Shown here: one piece after another, positions 17,676-29,619 of the stretch | Layout of the letters: the number at the start of each line of letters is the position of its first letter | Numbering within the stretch: the first letter of the stretch is position 1 | NCBI RefSeq assembly: GCF_003952505.1 | Contig: NZ_CP034450.1 | Coordinates: 2,356,001 to 2,420,000 of the forward strand | Reading direction: 5' to 3' | DNA from: Mesorhizobium sp. M4B.F.Ca.ET.058.02.1.1 | GTDB taxonomy: Bacteria > Pseudomonadota > Alphaproteobacteria > Rhizobiales > Rhizobiaceae | DNA length: 64,000 nucleotides | Program-made: the position numbers and the translations under genes | Notes under the pieces: generated by a model | Databases searched by the model: none | What the model saw: only the letters and a program-made list of their open reading frames with translations | What the model was told of the DNA's origin: nothing

Positions 17676-18431
17676 TCACCCTGCTTTCGCCGGGCGGCGG
17701 AGCCTGAAAAGCAGGACGCCGGCAAGGGCGGCGGCAAGGCCGTACCAGGTGACGGCATATTGCAGATGGCTGTTCGGCAGATCGATAACGGTGACGCCGC
17801 CGACCGGCAGGCCGCCGGGGTTCGGCGTCTTGTCGGCGTCGATGAAGAACGGCACCAGGCCGGCGCCGGCGGGCAGGCCGGCGCTCGACGCCATGGCGCC
17901 GCGGTCCTTCCAGTAGAAGATGTTCTTGGCGAGATCATTGTCGGGCAGCATCATCGAGGGCTTCGCCGCCAGCGGGTTGCGGGCGAGCCCGGTTACAGTC
18001 ACCTTGCCGGCGACCTCGCCTTGCGGCCGCTTGGCCGCATCCTTCAGGTCGTAGGGAACGAAGCCGCGGTTGATGAGCACGAAACGACCATCGTCGAGCT
18101 GCAACGGCGTGAAGACGTCGAAGCCGGAAGCGCCCTCCCAGGTGGCGAAGAAATGCCGTTCGCCGTGGTGCAGGAAGGTGCCGGTCACCGTCACGGGCGT
18201 GTAGTCGACGTCAGCCGTCGCGGCGAACTGCTTTTCGAGCTCGGCCAGCGGGCGCGGCGCCGAATGCGTGCGCTGGTCGATGGTCTGGAGCAGGCCCTCC
18301 TTCCAGTGCAGGCGCTGGACCTGCCAGGTGCCGAGCCCGACCAGGATGACGAACAGAGCCAGCGCAAGGATCAGCAGCAATGCCCGCCTGGGCCGGGACC
18401 TGCCTGCCGTCAGAGCGGATGCCTCGCTCAT
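17676..18431 (-). CDS. SURF1-family cytochrome oxidase assembly protein
   Basis: A 251-residue membrane protein with the SURF1 layout: an N-terminal helix (LLLILALALFVILVGLGTWQVQ cut here to about residues 17-38), a periplasmic domain with FVLINRGFVPYDLKD, and a C-terminal helix before the basic RRPAKAG tail. The GLGTWQ motif at the end of helix 1 is diagnostic. It assists heme a insertion into subunit I. The ATG at 18429-18431 overlaps the DUF983 stop by four bases, which fixes the start; longer upstream reading is the DUF983 region in another frame. Confidence 0.94.
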   Translation of the reverse strand: MSEASALTAGRSRPRRALLLILALALFVILVGLGTWQVQRLHWKEGLLQTIDQRTHSAPRPLAELEKQFAATADVDYTPVTVTGTFLHHGERHFFATWEGASGFDVFTPLQLDDGRFVLINRGFVPYDLKDAAKRPQGEVAGKVTVTGLARNPLAAKPSMMLPDNDLAKNIFYWKDRGAMASSAGLPAGAGLVPFFIDADKTPNPGGLPVGGVTVIDLPNSHLQYAVTWYGLAAALAGVLLFRLRRPAKAG

Positions 18432-18814
18432 TCGCCGTGGTCCAGCCTGCCTTCGGCGGCCTTGTTGCGGTATTGCAGCGTCAAGAGCACGCCCTTGATC
18501 AGCCTGAGCGCCGTCAAGCACAGCACCAGCGCCAGCGGTATCCATAGCAGCAGGTGGACCCAGAGCGGCGGCCCGAGCGTCACCTCCATCCACAACGCCA
18601 GGCCAACGATGATGAAGCCGATGATCAGGATGACGAACACGGCGGGGCCGTCGCCGGCATCGGCAAAGGAGTAGTCGAGGCCGCAATTGACGCAGCGCTT
18701 GCCGACGCTGAGGAAGCCGGAAAACAGCTTGCCCTCGCCGCAGCGCGGGCAGCGGCCGTGCAGGCCAGCCGAGATCGGTTCGATGGGTGGCCAGATCGCC
18801 TTGTCGTCACTCAT
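18428..18814 (-). CDS. DUF983 zinc-ribbon membrane protein
   Basis: A 128-residue protein with an N-terminal zinc-ribbon of two CxxC pairs (GRCPRCGEGKLF and RCVNCGLDYS) followed by two membrane helices (about residues 58-80 and 83-105). DUF983 members sit in cytochrome c oxidase operons of alphaproteobacteria, and a role in oxidase assembly is suspected from that context. It overlaps both neighbours by ATGA junctions, so it is translated as part of the operon. Confidence 0.9.
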   Translation of the reverse strand: MSDDKAIWPPIEPISAGLHGRCPRCGEGKLFSGFLSVGKRCVNCGLDYSFADAGDGPAVFVILIIGFIIVGLALWMEVTLGPPLWVHLLLWIPLALVLCLTALRLIKGVLLTLQYRNKAAEGRLDHGE

Positions 18815-19305
18815 TGCTTGATCTCGATAGGTGTGCCAGCAGCCACCATCGTCCAGATTTCATCCATGTCAGAGTCCGTAACCGCAATGCAGCCATCGGT
18901 CCAGTCGACCAATTGAAGCAGCCACCCCAGCCAGCCAAAACCATTTGGCTGGCCGTGGATCATGATCATCCCGCCGGCGTCCACGCCGCGAGCCTGTGCC
19001 GCCGCGAGATCGTCGGCGTTCGGATACGAGATGTGGATCGATTTGTAGGCCGCGCTGTTTGCGTTACGCCAGTCGAGAACGTAGCGCCCCTCCGGTGTTC
19101 GCTCGTCGCCCTCCTGGTGTTTGTGGCCAAACGGCTCACTGCCTAGCGCGATGCTGAAACTGCGAAGGATCTTGCCGCCTTCGCCGATCAGCTCAAGTCG
19201 CCGCTCCGCCTTTTCAACCCGGACCAGATAGACCTGCTGGCCTGCAAGCGCAGGGAAAGACCAGACCATGCATGCGCAGACTGCACAAGGAATTCTCGCC
19301 AACAT
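18811..19305 (-). CDS. Periplasmic L,D-transpeptidase (YkuD domain)
   Basis: A 164-residue secreted protein: signal peptide ending near FPALAG, then a YkuD domain starting VYLVRVEKAERRLELIG. The catalytic motif is present as MIIHGQPN-type (read here MIMIHGQPNG) and DWTDGCIAVTDSDMDEIW with the nucleophile Cys. Such enzymes crosslink peptidoglycan or attach proteins to it. Unusually it sits inside the cytochrome oxidase operon between ctaE and DUF983 and is joined to DUF983 by an ATGA overlap. Confidence 0.9.
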   Translation of the reverse strand: MLARIPCAVCACMVWSFPALAGQQVYLVRVEKAERRLELIGEGGKILRSFSIALGSEPFGHKHQEGDERTPEGRYVLDWRNANSAAYKSIHISYPNADDLAAAQARGVDAGGMIMIHGQPNGFGWLGWLLQLVDWTDGCIAVTDSDMDEIWTMVAAGTPIEIKQ

Positions 19306-19391
19306 CGGCTACCGATGGCCGGCCATTGCGCCGAAAAGAAGAAGGCGGCCACGTCGCCGCAGCCGCCTCGTCACATTTCCTCGGACTGCAA

Positions 19392-20273
19392 TCAGTGGGC
19401 TTCGATCATCGCGCCGTTCGAGGCCCAGACATAGACCGCGCTGAACAGGAACAGCCAGACCACGTCGACGAAGTGCCAGTACCAAGCTGCCGCCTCGAAG
19501 CCGAAATGTTGTTTCGGGGTGAAATCGCCCTTGATGGCGCGTATCAGGCAGACCAGCAGGAAGATGGTGCCGATGATGACATGGAAGCCATGGAAGCCGG
19601 TGGCCATGAAGAACGTGGCGCCGTAGATGGAATCCTTGAAGCCGAACGGCGCGTGCATGTACTCGTAGGCCTGCACCATGGTGAACAGCATGCCGAGCCC
19701 GACGGTCAGCACCAGGCCGTTGATCAGCCCCTTGCGGTCGCCATGGATGAGCGAATGGTGCGCCCAGGTCACCGTTGTGCCGGACAGCAGCAGAATGATG
19801 GTGTTGTAGAGCGGCAGGTGGAACGGGTCGAGGACCTCCATGCCCTTCGGCGGCCAGACGCCGCCGGTGAAGGCGGTGCGGGCATATTGCTGCGTCTCGC
19901 CCGGAAACAGGCTGGCATCGAAGAAAGCCCAGAACCAGGCGACGAAGAACATCACCTCGGAGGCGATGAACATGATCATGCCGTAGCGCAGATGCAGCGA
20001 CACGACGCGGGTGTGATGGCCCTCATGCGCTTCCTTGATGGTGTCCGACCACCAGGCGAACATGGTGTAGATCACGATCAGGAGGCCGATGAAGAATAGC
20101 CAGGGATTGGCGATGTTATGGCCGAAGATCGGGAAGCTGCCGGCCTTCAGGTACTGCATCAGGCAGACGCCGCCGATGGCGGTCACCAGCGCGCCGACGG
20201 AGCCAAGGAACGGCCACGGGCTGGGGTCGACGAGATGGTAGTCGTGCTGTGGTTTTGCGTGTGCGTCTGCCAT
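19392..20273 (-). CDS. ctaE: Cytochrome c oxidase subunit III
   Basis: A 293-residue polytopic protein with seven predicted helices. Diagnostic segments are [64 protein letters not shown] and [17 protein letters not shown]. It is the non-catalytic core subunit III of the aa3-type oxidase in the inner membrane. It lies 1 bp downstream of ctaG. The gap to the L,D-transpeptidase is 86 bp. Confidence 0.98.
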   Translation of the reverse strand: MADAHAKPQHDYHLVDPSPWPFLGSVGALVTAIGGVCLMQYLKAGSFPIFGHNIANPWLFFIGLLIVIYTMFAWWSDTIKEAHEGHHTRVVSLHLRYGMIMFIASEVMFFVAWFWAFFDASLFPGETQQYARTAFTGGVWPPKGMEVLDPFHLPLYNTIILLLSGTTVTWAHHSLIHGDRKGLINGLVLTVGLGMLFTMVQAYEYMHAPFGFKDSIYGATFFMATGFHGFHVIIGTIFLLVCLIRAIKGDFTPKQHFGFEAAAWYWHFVDVVWLFLFSAVYVWASNGAMIEAH

Positions 20274-20274
20274 A

Positions 20275-20904
20275 TCAACCCCCGAGGCTTGCTTCGGTAT
20301 TCGGAACTTTGTTGGTGCTTTGGGCCGGCGCCGACGATGCGACGGGCTTGTTCTTGTCGACCGGGAACATGGTGTAGGACAGGGTGATGGTCTTCAAGTC
20401 CTTCAGTTCCGGCACGTCGACGATATCGGGATCTACATAGAACACGACCGGCATGTCCAGCGATTCACCGGGCTTCAGCGTCGTGTCGGTGAAGCAGAAG
20501 CACTCCACCTTGTTGAAGTAGGGACCGGCCAGTTCCGGCTGCACGTTGAAAGTGGCGCGGCCGGTAAAGGGACGGTCGAACTTGTTGGTGGCGCTGTAAT
20601 GTGCCTCCACCGTCTCGCCGATCTTGATGGTGACCGAGCGGGCGACCGGCTGGAACTCCCACGGAACGCCAGCGGTGTTGGCATCGAAGCGGACGGTGAT
20701 GTCGCGGTCGAGCACGCGGTCGGCATATTGCTGAGTGGCGCGCTTGACAGTGCCGCCATAGCCGGTGGCCTGGCAGAACATGGTGTAGAGCGGCACTGCG
20801 GCATAGGCCATGCCGATCATGCCGGCAAAGAAGGCGATGCAGACGCCGGCGACGACGCGGTTGGTGTTCTTCTTGGTGGGGTCGGTGATTGTTTCGCGCG
20901 CCAT
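20275..20904 (-). CDS. ctaG: Cytochrome c oxidase assembly protein CtaG/Cox11
   Basis: A 209-residue copper chaperone that delivers Cu to the CuB site of subunit I. It has one N-terminal helix ([19 protein letters not shown]), then a periplasmic domain with the conserved [15 protein letters not shown] and the copper motif [14 protein letters not shown]. The ATG at 20902-20904 is taken as start; a GTG at 20908-20910 in frame would overlap the upstream gene by four bases and is an equal alternative. Confidence 0.97.
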   Translation of the reverse strand: MARETITDPTKKNTNRVVAGVCIAFFAGMIGMAYAAVPLYTMFCQATGYGGTVKRATQQYADRVLDRDITVRFDANTAGVPWEFQPVARSVTIKIGETVEAHYSATNKFDRPFTGRATFNVQPELAGPYFNKVECFCFTDTTLKPGESLDMPVVFYVDPDIVDVPELKDLKTITLSYTMFPVDKNKPVASSAPAQSTNKVPNTEASLGG

Positions 20905-20906
20905 CG

Positions 20907-21068
20907 TCACATCGTCCCCGAGAGGTTGTGGCCGAACTTCACAATGGTGGCGATATAGAAGATGACGACGAGCACCGCCAGCGCAACGCCGATGGCGACC
21001 GAGCGGCTGCGCCGTGCCTTCTGCTGGCGTTCGGTCAGCGTGACGAGCTCAAGGTTCTTGTCGGCCAC
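20907..21068 (-). CDS. Small cytochrome-oxidase-operon membrane protein (CoxF-like)
   Basis: A 53-residue protein starting at a GTG (21066-21068) with GGGGGGGA about 8 bases upstream. It has a short basic N-terminal part ([16 protein letters not shown]) and one membrane helix ([19 protein letters not shown]), ending FGHNLSGTM. Rhizobial oxidase operons carry a small single-helix protein at this position between ctaB and ctaG, often called CoxF; its role is unknown. The gene is 2 bp from both neighbours, which supports it being real despite its size. Confidence 0.8.
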   Translation of the reverse strand: MADKNLELVTLTERQQKARRSRSVAIGVALAVLVVIFYIATIVKFGHNLSGTM

Positions 21069-21070
21069 GA

Positions 21071-22015
21071 TCAAATCCCCCCCATGGCGAGCGCGCGCCC
21101 GACCACGCAGTCGGCGAGGTAGGCGGCGAAGATGGCGAAGAGGTAGAGCAACGAATAGGCGAACAAAGCCTTGGCCGGCTTCATGGCGCGATCGTCGGCG
21201 GCCATGCCAAGCACCTTCCAGGCATGCCAGACGAAGCCGGCGCCAAGCACGGCGGCGACGGCCCCATAGGCGACCGTGGTGAAACCGAGCGCCCAGGGCA
21301 GCACTCCGACGGGCGCCAGGATGAGCGAATAGGCGAAGATCTGGCGCCTGGTGGATGCCTGTCCGGCGACATTCGGCATCATCGGGATGCCGGCGCGCTG
21401 ATAGTCCTCGGACTTGAAGAGCGCGAGCGCCCAGAAATGCGGCGGTGTCCACAGGAAGATGATCAGGAACAGGATCAGGCTTTCCAGGCTGATATTGCCG
21501 GTCACTGCCGCCCAGCCGATGACGGGCGGGATGGCCCCGGCGGCGCCGCCGATGACGATGTTCTGAGGCGTCCAGCGCTTCAGCCACATGGTGTAGATGA
21601 CGGCGTAGAAGACAATCGTGAAGGCCAGAAGCGCGGCCGACAGCCAGTTGACCAGCACGCCCAGCGTCATCACCGACAGCACCGACAGCACCAGGCCGAA
21701 ACTCAGCGCTTCGCCAGGCGTGACGCGGCCGGCCGGAACCGGACGGTCTTTGGTCCTGGTCATCACCCGATCGATGTCGGCGTCGTACCACATGTTGAGC
21801 GCGCCGGAAGCGCCAGCGCCGATAGCGATCGACAGGATGGCGATCACCGCCAGCAGCGGATTGATGGTGACGGGCGCCGCGACCAGGCCGACAAAGGCGG
21901 TGAACACCACCAACGACATGACGCGCGGCTTCAGGAGAGCGAAGAAATCGCCCGCCGTCGCTTCCGACATGCGAAAGCCCGCTTCGTCAATCAATCTCTC
22001 GTCGACAAGGGCCAT
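21071..22015 (-). CDS. ctaB: Protoheme IX farnesyltransferase (heme O synthase)
   Basis: A 314-residue UbiA-family membrane enzyme that adds a farnesyl group to heme b to make heme O for the oxidase. The prenyl-diphosphate-binding motif [19 protein letters not shown] is clear, as is a second acidic region around [15 protein letters not shown]. About nine helices are expected. It lies 78 bp downstream of ctaD in the same direction. Confidence 0.97.
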   Translation of the reverse strand: MALVDERLIDEAGFRMSEATAGDFFALLKPRVMSLVVFTAFVGLVAAPVTINPLLAVIAILSIAIGAGASGALNMWYDADIDRVMTRTKDRPVPAGRVTPGEALSFGLVLSVLSVMTLGVLVNWLSAALLAFTIVFYAVIYTMWLKRWTPQNIVIGGAAGAIPPVIGWAAVTGNISLESLILFLIIFLWTPPHFWALALFKSEDYQRAGIPMMPNVAGQASTRRQIFAYSLILAPVGVLPWALGFTTVAYGAVAAVLGAGFVWHAWKVLGMAADDRAMKPAKALFAYSLLYLFAIFAAYLADCVVGRALAMGGI

Positions 22016-22093
22016 GCGTACTTAAAGTCCATCATTCCGTTGGCCAAAACCGCCGGACGAGCCGGCGGTCTCGTATTCGCGCGGAACCGCCGC

Positions 22094-24659
<2,566 letters not shown>

Positions 24660-25028
24660 CATCTCCCATTTTCTCGCGGCCGTATGCGCAAGAATATCGA
24701 ATAGCGCCGGGACGGGAATCCCGGACAGTCCCAAGGCTGGTTCAAACCATACTCTAATTGCCTCCGCAAGAAAGGAGCGGAGGAAACCGTGCGGCATTTT
24801 TGCGCGCAAGTGCGACCACGCCTTCGGGACGGCAAAGCGGCCTCTGCCGATCACCGGCGCGTGATCGGCAGTGAACGCTCCGGACCCGCATGCCGCGTGG
24901 TCGCAATTCGGGCGAATTTGGCTTGGAAAAGCGCTGAATTGCCCATGTCCGGGCGGGCTGGCGGCGGTCTCGTCCTTTACTTGGCTGTCGCTCGGCTTCA
25001 AAGTGCCGTGATTCGCAATGGAGCCGTC
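24660..25028. promoter_or_regulatory. Divergent ctaC/ialB-like intergenic region with three inverted repeats
   Basis: This 369-bp gap separates ctaC (leftward) from the ialB-like gene (rightward) and should hold both promoters. No credible gene is seen in it. It contains a perfect 11-base inverted repeat CTGCCGATCAC/GTGATCGGCAG at 24844-24871 with a 6-base spacer, a 7-base one (CCTCCGC/GCGGAGG) at 24761-24783, and a 6-base one (CCGGGA/TCCCGG) at 24707-24724. The first is the best candidate for a protein-binding site or a leader stem. Confidence 0.5.
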
Positions 25029-25577
25029 ATGAGACTCTGGCTTTCGAGAACCTTGGCGAAGGTCATCTTTCTCGCCGCCTTGCTTGGCGCCTGCCTGTCC
25101 GGCACGGGCGCATCGTACGCCGCACAAGCCAATGCCGCGCAGCAGCCGAGCGGCACTGTGCGCTCGACGCATGGCGCTTGGTCGATCATCTGCGACACGC
25201 CGGCCGGCGCGACGTCGGAGCAATGCGTGATGATGCAGAACGTCGTCGCCGAGGACCGGCCGGAGATGGGGCTGTCGGTGGTCGTTTTGCGCACCGCCGA
25301 CAACAAGGCGGAGATCCTGCGTGTGCTGGCCCCGCTCGGCGTTCTCCTGCCCAACGGGCTTGGCCTCAATGTCGATGGCAAGGACATCGGGCGGGCCTAT
25401 TTCGTACGCTGCTTCCAGGACGGCTGCTATGCCGAGGTGATCCTCGAAAAGCCGCTCCTCGACACGCTGAAGACCGGCACCTCGGCCACCTTCATCGTCT
25501 TCCAGACGCCGGAAGAAGGCATCGGCATTCCTGTCGACCTCAAGGGTTTCGCCGACGGTTTTGCCGCGCTCCCCTGA
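25029..25577 (+). CDS. Invasion-associated locus B (IalB) family protein
   Basis: A 182-residue secreted protein with a signal peptide (residues 1 to about 32, ending SYAAQANA). The mature part matches the IalB family: THGAWSIICDTP, EQCVMMQNV, NKAEILRVLAPLGVLLPNG, AYFVRCFQDGCYAEVIL with its two cysteines. The family is named from Bartonella and is common in non-pathogenic rhizobia, where its role is unknown. GGAG lies 6 bases before the ATG at 25029. Confidence 0.9.
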   Translation: MRLWLSRTLAKVIFLAALLGACLSGTGASYAAQANAAQQPSGTVRSTHGAWSIICDTPAGATSEQCVMMQNVVAEDRPEMGLSVVVLRTADNKAEILRVLAPLGVLLPNGLGLNVDGKDIGRAYFVRCFQDGCYAEVILEKPLLDTLKTGTSATFIVFQTPEEGIGIPVDLKGFADGFAALP

Positions 25578-25706
25578 TCCTAGCCGGGCAGGCTGCGACG
25601 ACGGCGGTGGCCTGACACCGGTGTGATCGGGGCTGTTGCCGATTGTCTCGGCGCGCCTTCGCCCCTACATGGGGGAACGACCAATCCTCCCGCGGACGGA
25701 CCTGCC

Positions 25707-27119
25707 ATGAACAGCCTGATCGGCCAATTCGACATTTCCGGCGATCGCCTGAAGAAGATCGTCGCCGAGACCATCAACGGCGCCGACGATGGCGAACTGT
25801 TCCTCGAATACAGCGAAAGCGAGGCGCTGATGTTCGACAATGGCCGGCTGAAGACCGCGAACTTCAACACCGACCAGGGTTTCGGATTGCGCGCTGTCGC
25901 CGGCGAGGCCAGCGGCTATGCGCATTCGAGCGATCTTTCGGAAGCCTCGCTGCTGCGCGCCGCGGACGCCGTCTCGGCGGTCAAGGGCGGCTATTCCGGG
26001 ACGCTCGCCGCGGCACCCGCCCGCACCAACCGCCATCTCTATGGCGAGGAAAACCCGATCCCCTCGCCTTCCTTCGAAGCCAAGGCGAAGCTTCTGCAGG
26101 AGATCGATGCCTGGCTGCGCGCCGAGGATCCGCGCGTGCGACAGGTGACGGCTTCGCTGGCGGCGTCCTGGCAGCATGTCGAGATCGTGCGCGCCGACGG
26201 CCAGATGGTGCGCGACATCCGCCCGCTGGTCAGGATCAACGTCGCGGTCGTGGTCGGCAGCGGCGACCGCCAGGAGAGCGGCTCCTACGGCATGGGCGGC
26301 CGCAAGAGTTTTGGCGAATTCCTGGTCGAGGAGAGCTGGAAGCACGCCGCCAAGGAGGCGTTGCGCCAGGCGCTGGTCAATCTAGAGGCCGTGCCGGCGC
26401 CGGCCGGCACATTCGACATCGTGCTGTCCAGCGGCTGGCCTGGCGTCATGCTGCACGAAGCCGTCGGCCACGGACTGGAGGGCGACTTCAACCGCAAGAA
26501 GACTTCTGCCTTCGCCGGGCTGATGGGCCAGCAGGTGGCGGCGAAAGGCGTCACCGTCGTCGACGACGGCACGCTACCCGAACGGCGCGGCTCGCTGACC
26601 GTCGACGACGAGGGCACGCCCTCGGCGCGCAACGTGCTGATCGAGGACGGCAAGCTGGTCGGCTACATGCAGGATCGCCAGAACGCGCGGCTGATGGGCA
26701 TGAAGGCGACCGGCAATGGAAGGCGCGAAGGCTATGCGCACCAGCCGATGCCGCGCATGACCAACACCTACATGACCGCCGGCGAAATGCAGCCGGAAGA
26801 GATCATCGCCTCGGTCAAGAACGGCATCTATGCCGTCTCCTTCGGCGGCGGCCAGGTCGACATCACGTCGGGCAAATTCGTGTTCGGCTGCACCGAGGCG
26901 TACATGATCGAGGACGGCAAGGTAACGCAGCCGATCAAGGGCGCGATGCTGATCGGCAACGGGCCGGACGCCATGCACCGCGTCACCATGGTCGGCAACG
27001 ACATGAAGCTCGACAACGGCATCGGCATGTGCGGCAAGGCCGGACAAGGCGTGCCGGTGGGTGTCGGCCAGCCGCATCTGAGGATGAACCAGATGACGGT
27101 GGGCGGCACCAGGGTTTGA
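25707..27119 (+). CDS. tldD: Metalloprotease TldD
   Basis: A 470-residue protease subunit that with TldE/PmbA degrades and matures small peptides. The zinc motif is HEAVGHGLEGD starting at His250, and the C-terminal part has SFGGGQVDITSGKFVFG and GNDMKLDNGIGMCGKAGQGVPVGVG. The ATG at 25707 gives the standard N-terminus. No tldE is in the window. It converges on an RNA methyltransferase gene with only 4 bp between the stops. Confidence 0.97.
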   Translation: MNSLIGQFDISGDRLKKIVAETINGADDGELFLEYSESEALMFDNGRLKTANFNTDQGFGLRAVAGEASGYAHSSDLSEASLLRAADAVSAVKGGYSGTLAAAPARTNRHLYGEENPIPSPSFEAKAKLLQEIDAWLRAEDPRVRQVTASLAASWQHVEIVRADGQMVRDIRPLVRINVAVVVGSGDRQESGSYGMGGRKSFGEFLVEESWKHAAKEALRQALVNLEAVPAPAGTFDIVLSSGWPGVMLHEAVGHGLEGDFNRKKTSAFAGLMGQQVAAKGVTVVDDGTLPERRGSLTVDDEGTPSARNVLIEDGKLVGYMQDRQNARLMGMKATGNGRREGYAHQPMPRMTNTYMTAGEMQPEEIIASVKNGIYAVSFGGGQVDITSGKFVFGCTEAYMIEDGKVTQPIKGAMLIGNGPDAMHRVTMVGNDMKLDNGIGMCGKAGQGVPVGVGQPHLRMNQMTVGGTRV

Positions 27120-27123
27120 GCGA

Positions 27124-28365
27124 TTACCGCCTTCGCTTCGGCTTCTCCAGCAGCGCGACGGCCTCGACATGCGGCGACCACAGGAACTGGTCGATCGGCG
27201 TCACGCTCTTCAGCGTGTAGCCGCCGTCGATCAGGATGCGCAGATCCCGCGCCAGCGTCACCGGGTTACAGGATACGGCGGCCACCAGCGGCACGTCCGA
27301 GCGGGCGATCTGCTTCGACTGATCCTCGGCTCCCGCGCGCGGCGGATCGAAGACCAGGCCGTCGAAGGCATTCAGCTCCTTGAAAGTCAGCGGCCGCCGG
27401 AACAGGTCGCGGCGCTCGCTGGTCACCCGCTTCAGGCCGCTGGCGAAGCGGAAGGCGCGGTCGAGCGCGGCAAGCGCCGGCGCATCGCCTTCGACGGCAT
27501 GGACCTCCGACTTGGCGGCCAGGCGCAGCGCGAAGCTGCCGCAGCCGGCGAACAGGTCGGCGACCTTCTTGGCGCGCGACAGGTGCTGGCCGACCAGCTC
27601 GGCCATGGTCCGCTCGGCGGCTTCGGTCGCCTGCATGAAAGCGCCGGGCGGCACGGCTACGGCGACCGATCCAAACTGCACCACAGGCTTCTTCGGCTCG
27701 ACGACGATCTCACCATCGACCGATAGTCTGGCCAACCCCTCGGCGGTGACGAAATTCGACGCGATGCGGCGCTGATGATCGCCGAGCTTGCCTCCGTCCT
27801 GGACCGCGACATCCAGACCGGATGCGGTCACGGTGACGGTCATGTGGAAGGCTTTCGAAGTGGCGCAGACCAGGTCGGCCAACGCCCGCAGGCGGCCCAG
27901 CGCGGCAACGATCGCCGGCAGCGAGATCGGGCACTCCTCGATCGGAATGATCTCCGAGGAGAGCGCGCGCACGAAACCAAGCAGCATGCCGGCCTCGGTG
28001 CGCCGGGCGCTGAAGACGACCCGGCGACGCGTCTCGGGCGCGCATGGCACCACCGCGGCGACTTCGCAAGCGATGCCCTTGGCCTTCAATGCCTGCACAA
28101 CCTTGTCGCGCTTCCACTGGCGGTAGGCTTCAGCCTCGAAATGCTGCAGCGCGCAGCCGCCGCATTCGGTGAAATGCCGGCAGGCCGGATCGATCCTGAG
28201 CGGCGATGCCTCCAGCACCGACATCAGCGTGGCGCGGTGTTTTTCGCGCGCGGCGGTGACCGTCTCGCCCGGCAGCGTGAAGGGGACAAAAACCTCGCCG
28301 CCGTCGGCCTCGGCAATGCCGTCGCCCTGCGAGCCAAGCCTGGCGATGGTGAAACGCGCGCTCAT
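27124..28365 (-). CDS. TrmA/RumA-family 23S rRNA or tRNA (uracil-5-)-methyltransferase
   Basis: A 413-residue SAM enzyme with an N-terminal TRAM-like domain (VFVPFTLPGETVTA), an Fe-S cluster motif (CRHFTECGGCALQH), the SAM motif ADLFAGCGSFALRLA, the DPPRAGAEDQ motif and the catalytic Cys in VAAVSCNPVTLARDL. This is the RlmC/RlmD/TrmA architecture; which RNA is methylated cannot be decided. Its ATG overlaps the tlyA stop by four bases. Confidence 0.93.
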   Translation of the reverse strand: MSARFTIARLGSQGDGIAEADGGEVFVPFTLPGETVTAAREKHRATLMSVLEASPLRIDPACRHFTECGGCALQHFEAEAYRQWKRDKVVQALKAKGIACEVAAVVPCAPETRRRVVFSARRTEAGMLLGFVRALSSEIIPIEECPISLPAIVAALGRLRALADLVCATSKAFHMTVTVTASGLDVAVQDGGKLGDHQRRIASNFVTAEGLARLSVDGEIVVEPKKPVVQFGSVAVAVPPGAFMQATEAAERTMAELVGQHLSRAKKVADLFAGCGSFALRLAAKSEVHAVEGDAPALAALDRAFRFASGLKRVTSERRDLFRRPLTFKELNAFDGLVFDPPRAGAEDQSKQIARSDVPLVAAVSCNPVTLARDLRILIDGGYTLKSVTPIDQFLWSPHVEAVALLEKPKRRR

Positions 28366-29129
28366 TTTTCATCCTTGATGGCGGCGAGCAGGAACTCGCG
28401 GTTGCCGTCGCCGCCCTCGATCGGCGATGGGTGCCGCCCCAGCACGCGCCAGCCGGGAACGCCGCCAAGCCAGTCGCCGAGCAGGCCGGCGATGCGTTCG
28501 GCGTCAGCCTGATCCCTGAGCAGGCCGCCCTTGCCGATCGCCTCGCGGCCGGCCTCGAATTGCGGCTTGACCAGAAGCAGCGCCCTGGCGCCATCCCCGG
28601 CGAGGGCAAGCGCCGGCGGCAGCGCCAGCTTCAGCGAGATGAAGCTGACATCGCAGACGATGAAATCGGGGACAACGCCGCCCAGGTCGGCGGACGAGAG
28701 ATCTCGGGCATTGAGGCCCTCGATGGCCGTGACGCGCGGATCGCCTGAAATCTCCGGATGCATCTGGCCGTGGCCGACATCGATCGCGGTGACGTGCGCG
28801 GCGCCGCGCTCGAGCAGCACCTGGGTGAAGCCGCCGGTCGAGGCGCCGATGTCGAGCGCTTCGCTGCCGGTGGGGTCGAGGCCGAACCGGTCAAGGCCGG
28901 CGATCAGCTTCAACGCCGCGCGCGACACGTAACGTTGCGCCGGATCATCGATGGCGATGTGGCAATCGTTCAGGACGCCCTGGCCGGGCTTGCGGGCAAC
29001 AGCACCGTCGACCGTCACGGTGCCGCGCTCGACGGCGTCGCGGGCGCGCGAGCGGCTGGCGAACAGGCCGCGCTGGACGAGCAATTCGTCGAGCCGCTGG
29101 CGAGGACTGGCTGGCAATGCGGAGTTCAT
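28362..29129 (-). CDS. tlyA: TlyA-family rRNA 2'-O-methyltransferase
   Basis: A 255-residue protein: S4 RNA-binding domain at residues about 12-72 (RLDELLVQRGLFASRSRARD) then an FtsJ-like methyltransferase domain (ALDIGASTGGFTQVLLERGA, VTAIDVGHGQMHPE, VKPQFEAGREAIGKGG). TlyA methylates ribosomal RNA in mycobacteria and relatives; some homologues are called hemolysins. AAGGA precedes the ATG at 29127-29129. Coupled to the downstream RNA methyltransferase by an ATGA overlap, and located downstream of dxs as in many rhizobia. Confidence 0.93.
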   Translation of the reverse strand: MNSALPASPRQRLDELLVQRGLFASRSRARDAVERGTVTVDGAVARKPGQGVLNDCHIAIDDPAQRYVSRAALKLIAGLDRFGLDPTGSEALDIGASTGGFTQVLLERGAAHVTAIDVGHGQMHPEISGDPRVTAIEGLNARDLSSADLGGVVPDFIVCDVSFISLKLALPPALALAGDGARALLLVKPQFEAGREAIGKGGLLRDQADAERIAGLLGDWLGGVPGWRVLGRHPSPIEGGDGNREFLLAAIKDEK

Positions 29130-29182
29130 CGGCCTTCCTTGGCGAAAGCCGGTCGCGAAGGCAAGGACATTGGCACAGGGCA

Positions 29183-29470
29183 CTAGAAGATGGTTCGCGA
29201 GACCGGCCGCTCGACAGCCGGCGCCAGGCCGTCATTGGCATTGCCAGAGGCCTGCCGGCGTAGCGGATCGACCGGCACCGCCGGGAGAGTGTCGGGCAGG
29301 ACGACCAGTTGTGGAACCTGCTTGTAGGAAAAGCCGCCGCGGATATCGCCGATCTTGCCGGCGACAATGTCCATCACCGCCTTTTCGAGGGTGCGGTCGT
29401 AGCGCGTCTCGGCCCTCGCCGGCGCAGCGGCCAGCGCCAAAAAGGCGATGCCGCACACAAACCTGTTCAT
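29183..29470 (-). CDS. Small secreted hypothetical protein
   Basis: A 95-residue protein with a clear signal peptide (MNRFVCGIAFLALAAAPARA, cleavage about residue 20). The mature part begins ETRYDRTLEKAVMDIVAGKI and contains IRGGFSYKQVPQLVVLPD. No known domain recognised. It sits between dxs and tlyA on their strand, with 53 bp to tlyA and 149 bp from dxs, so it may share their transcript. Confidence 0.72.
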   Translation of the reverse strand: MNRFVCGIAFLALAAAPARAETRYDRTLEKAVMDIVAGKIGDIRGGFSYKQVPQLVVLPDTLPAVPVDPLRRQASGNANDGLAPAVERPVSRTIF

Positions 29471-29619
29471 GGTCGTTGCCCCGTGTCCCTGGGAGGCTTC
29501 TAGCAGGCCGCCGTTGAAAAACGGCCAAGAGAAAGGGTAATCAAAGCGGCAAACGGCAGCGTAAACAGTTGGTTACAACCGCAAGCCGGCAAAGTGATTC
29601 AGAGGCCTCAGACTTTGTT

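Noticed and set aside
24660..25223. Upstream extension of the ctaC frame by about 190 codons
   Set aside because: The extension has no similarity to subunit II, overlaps the divergent ialB-like gene, and the signal peptide of ctaC is found at the downstream ATGs.
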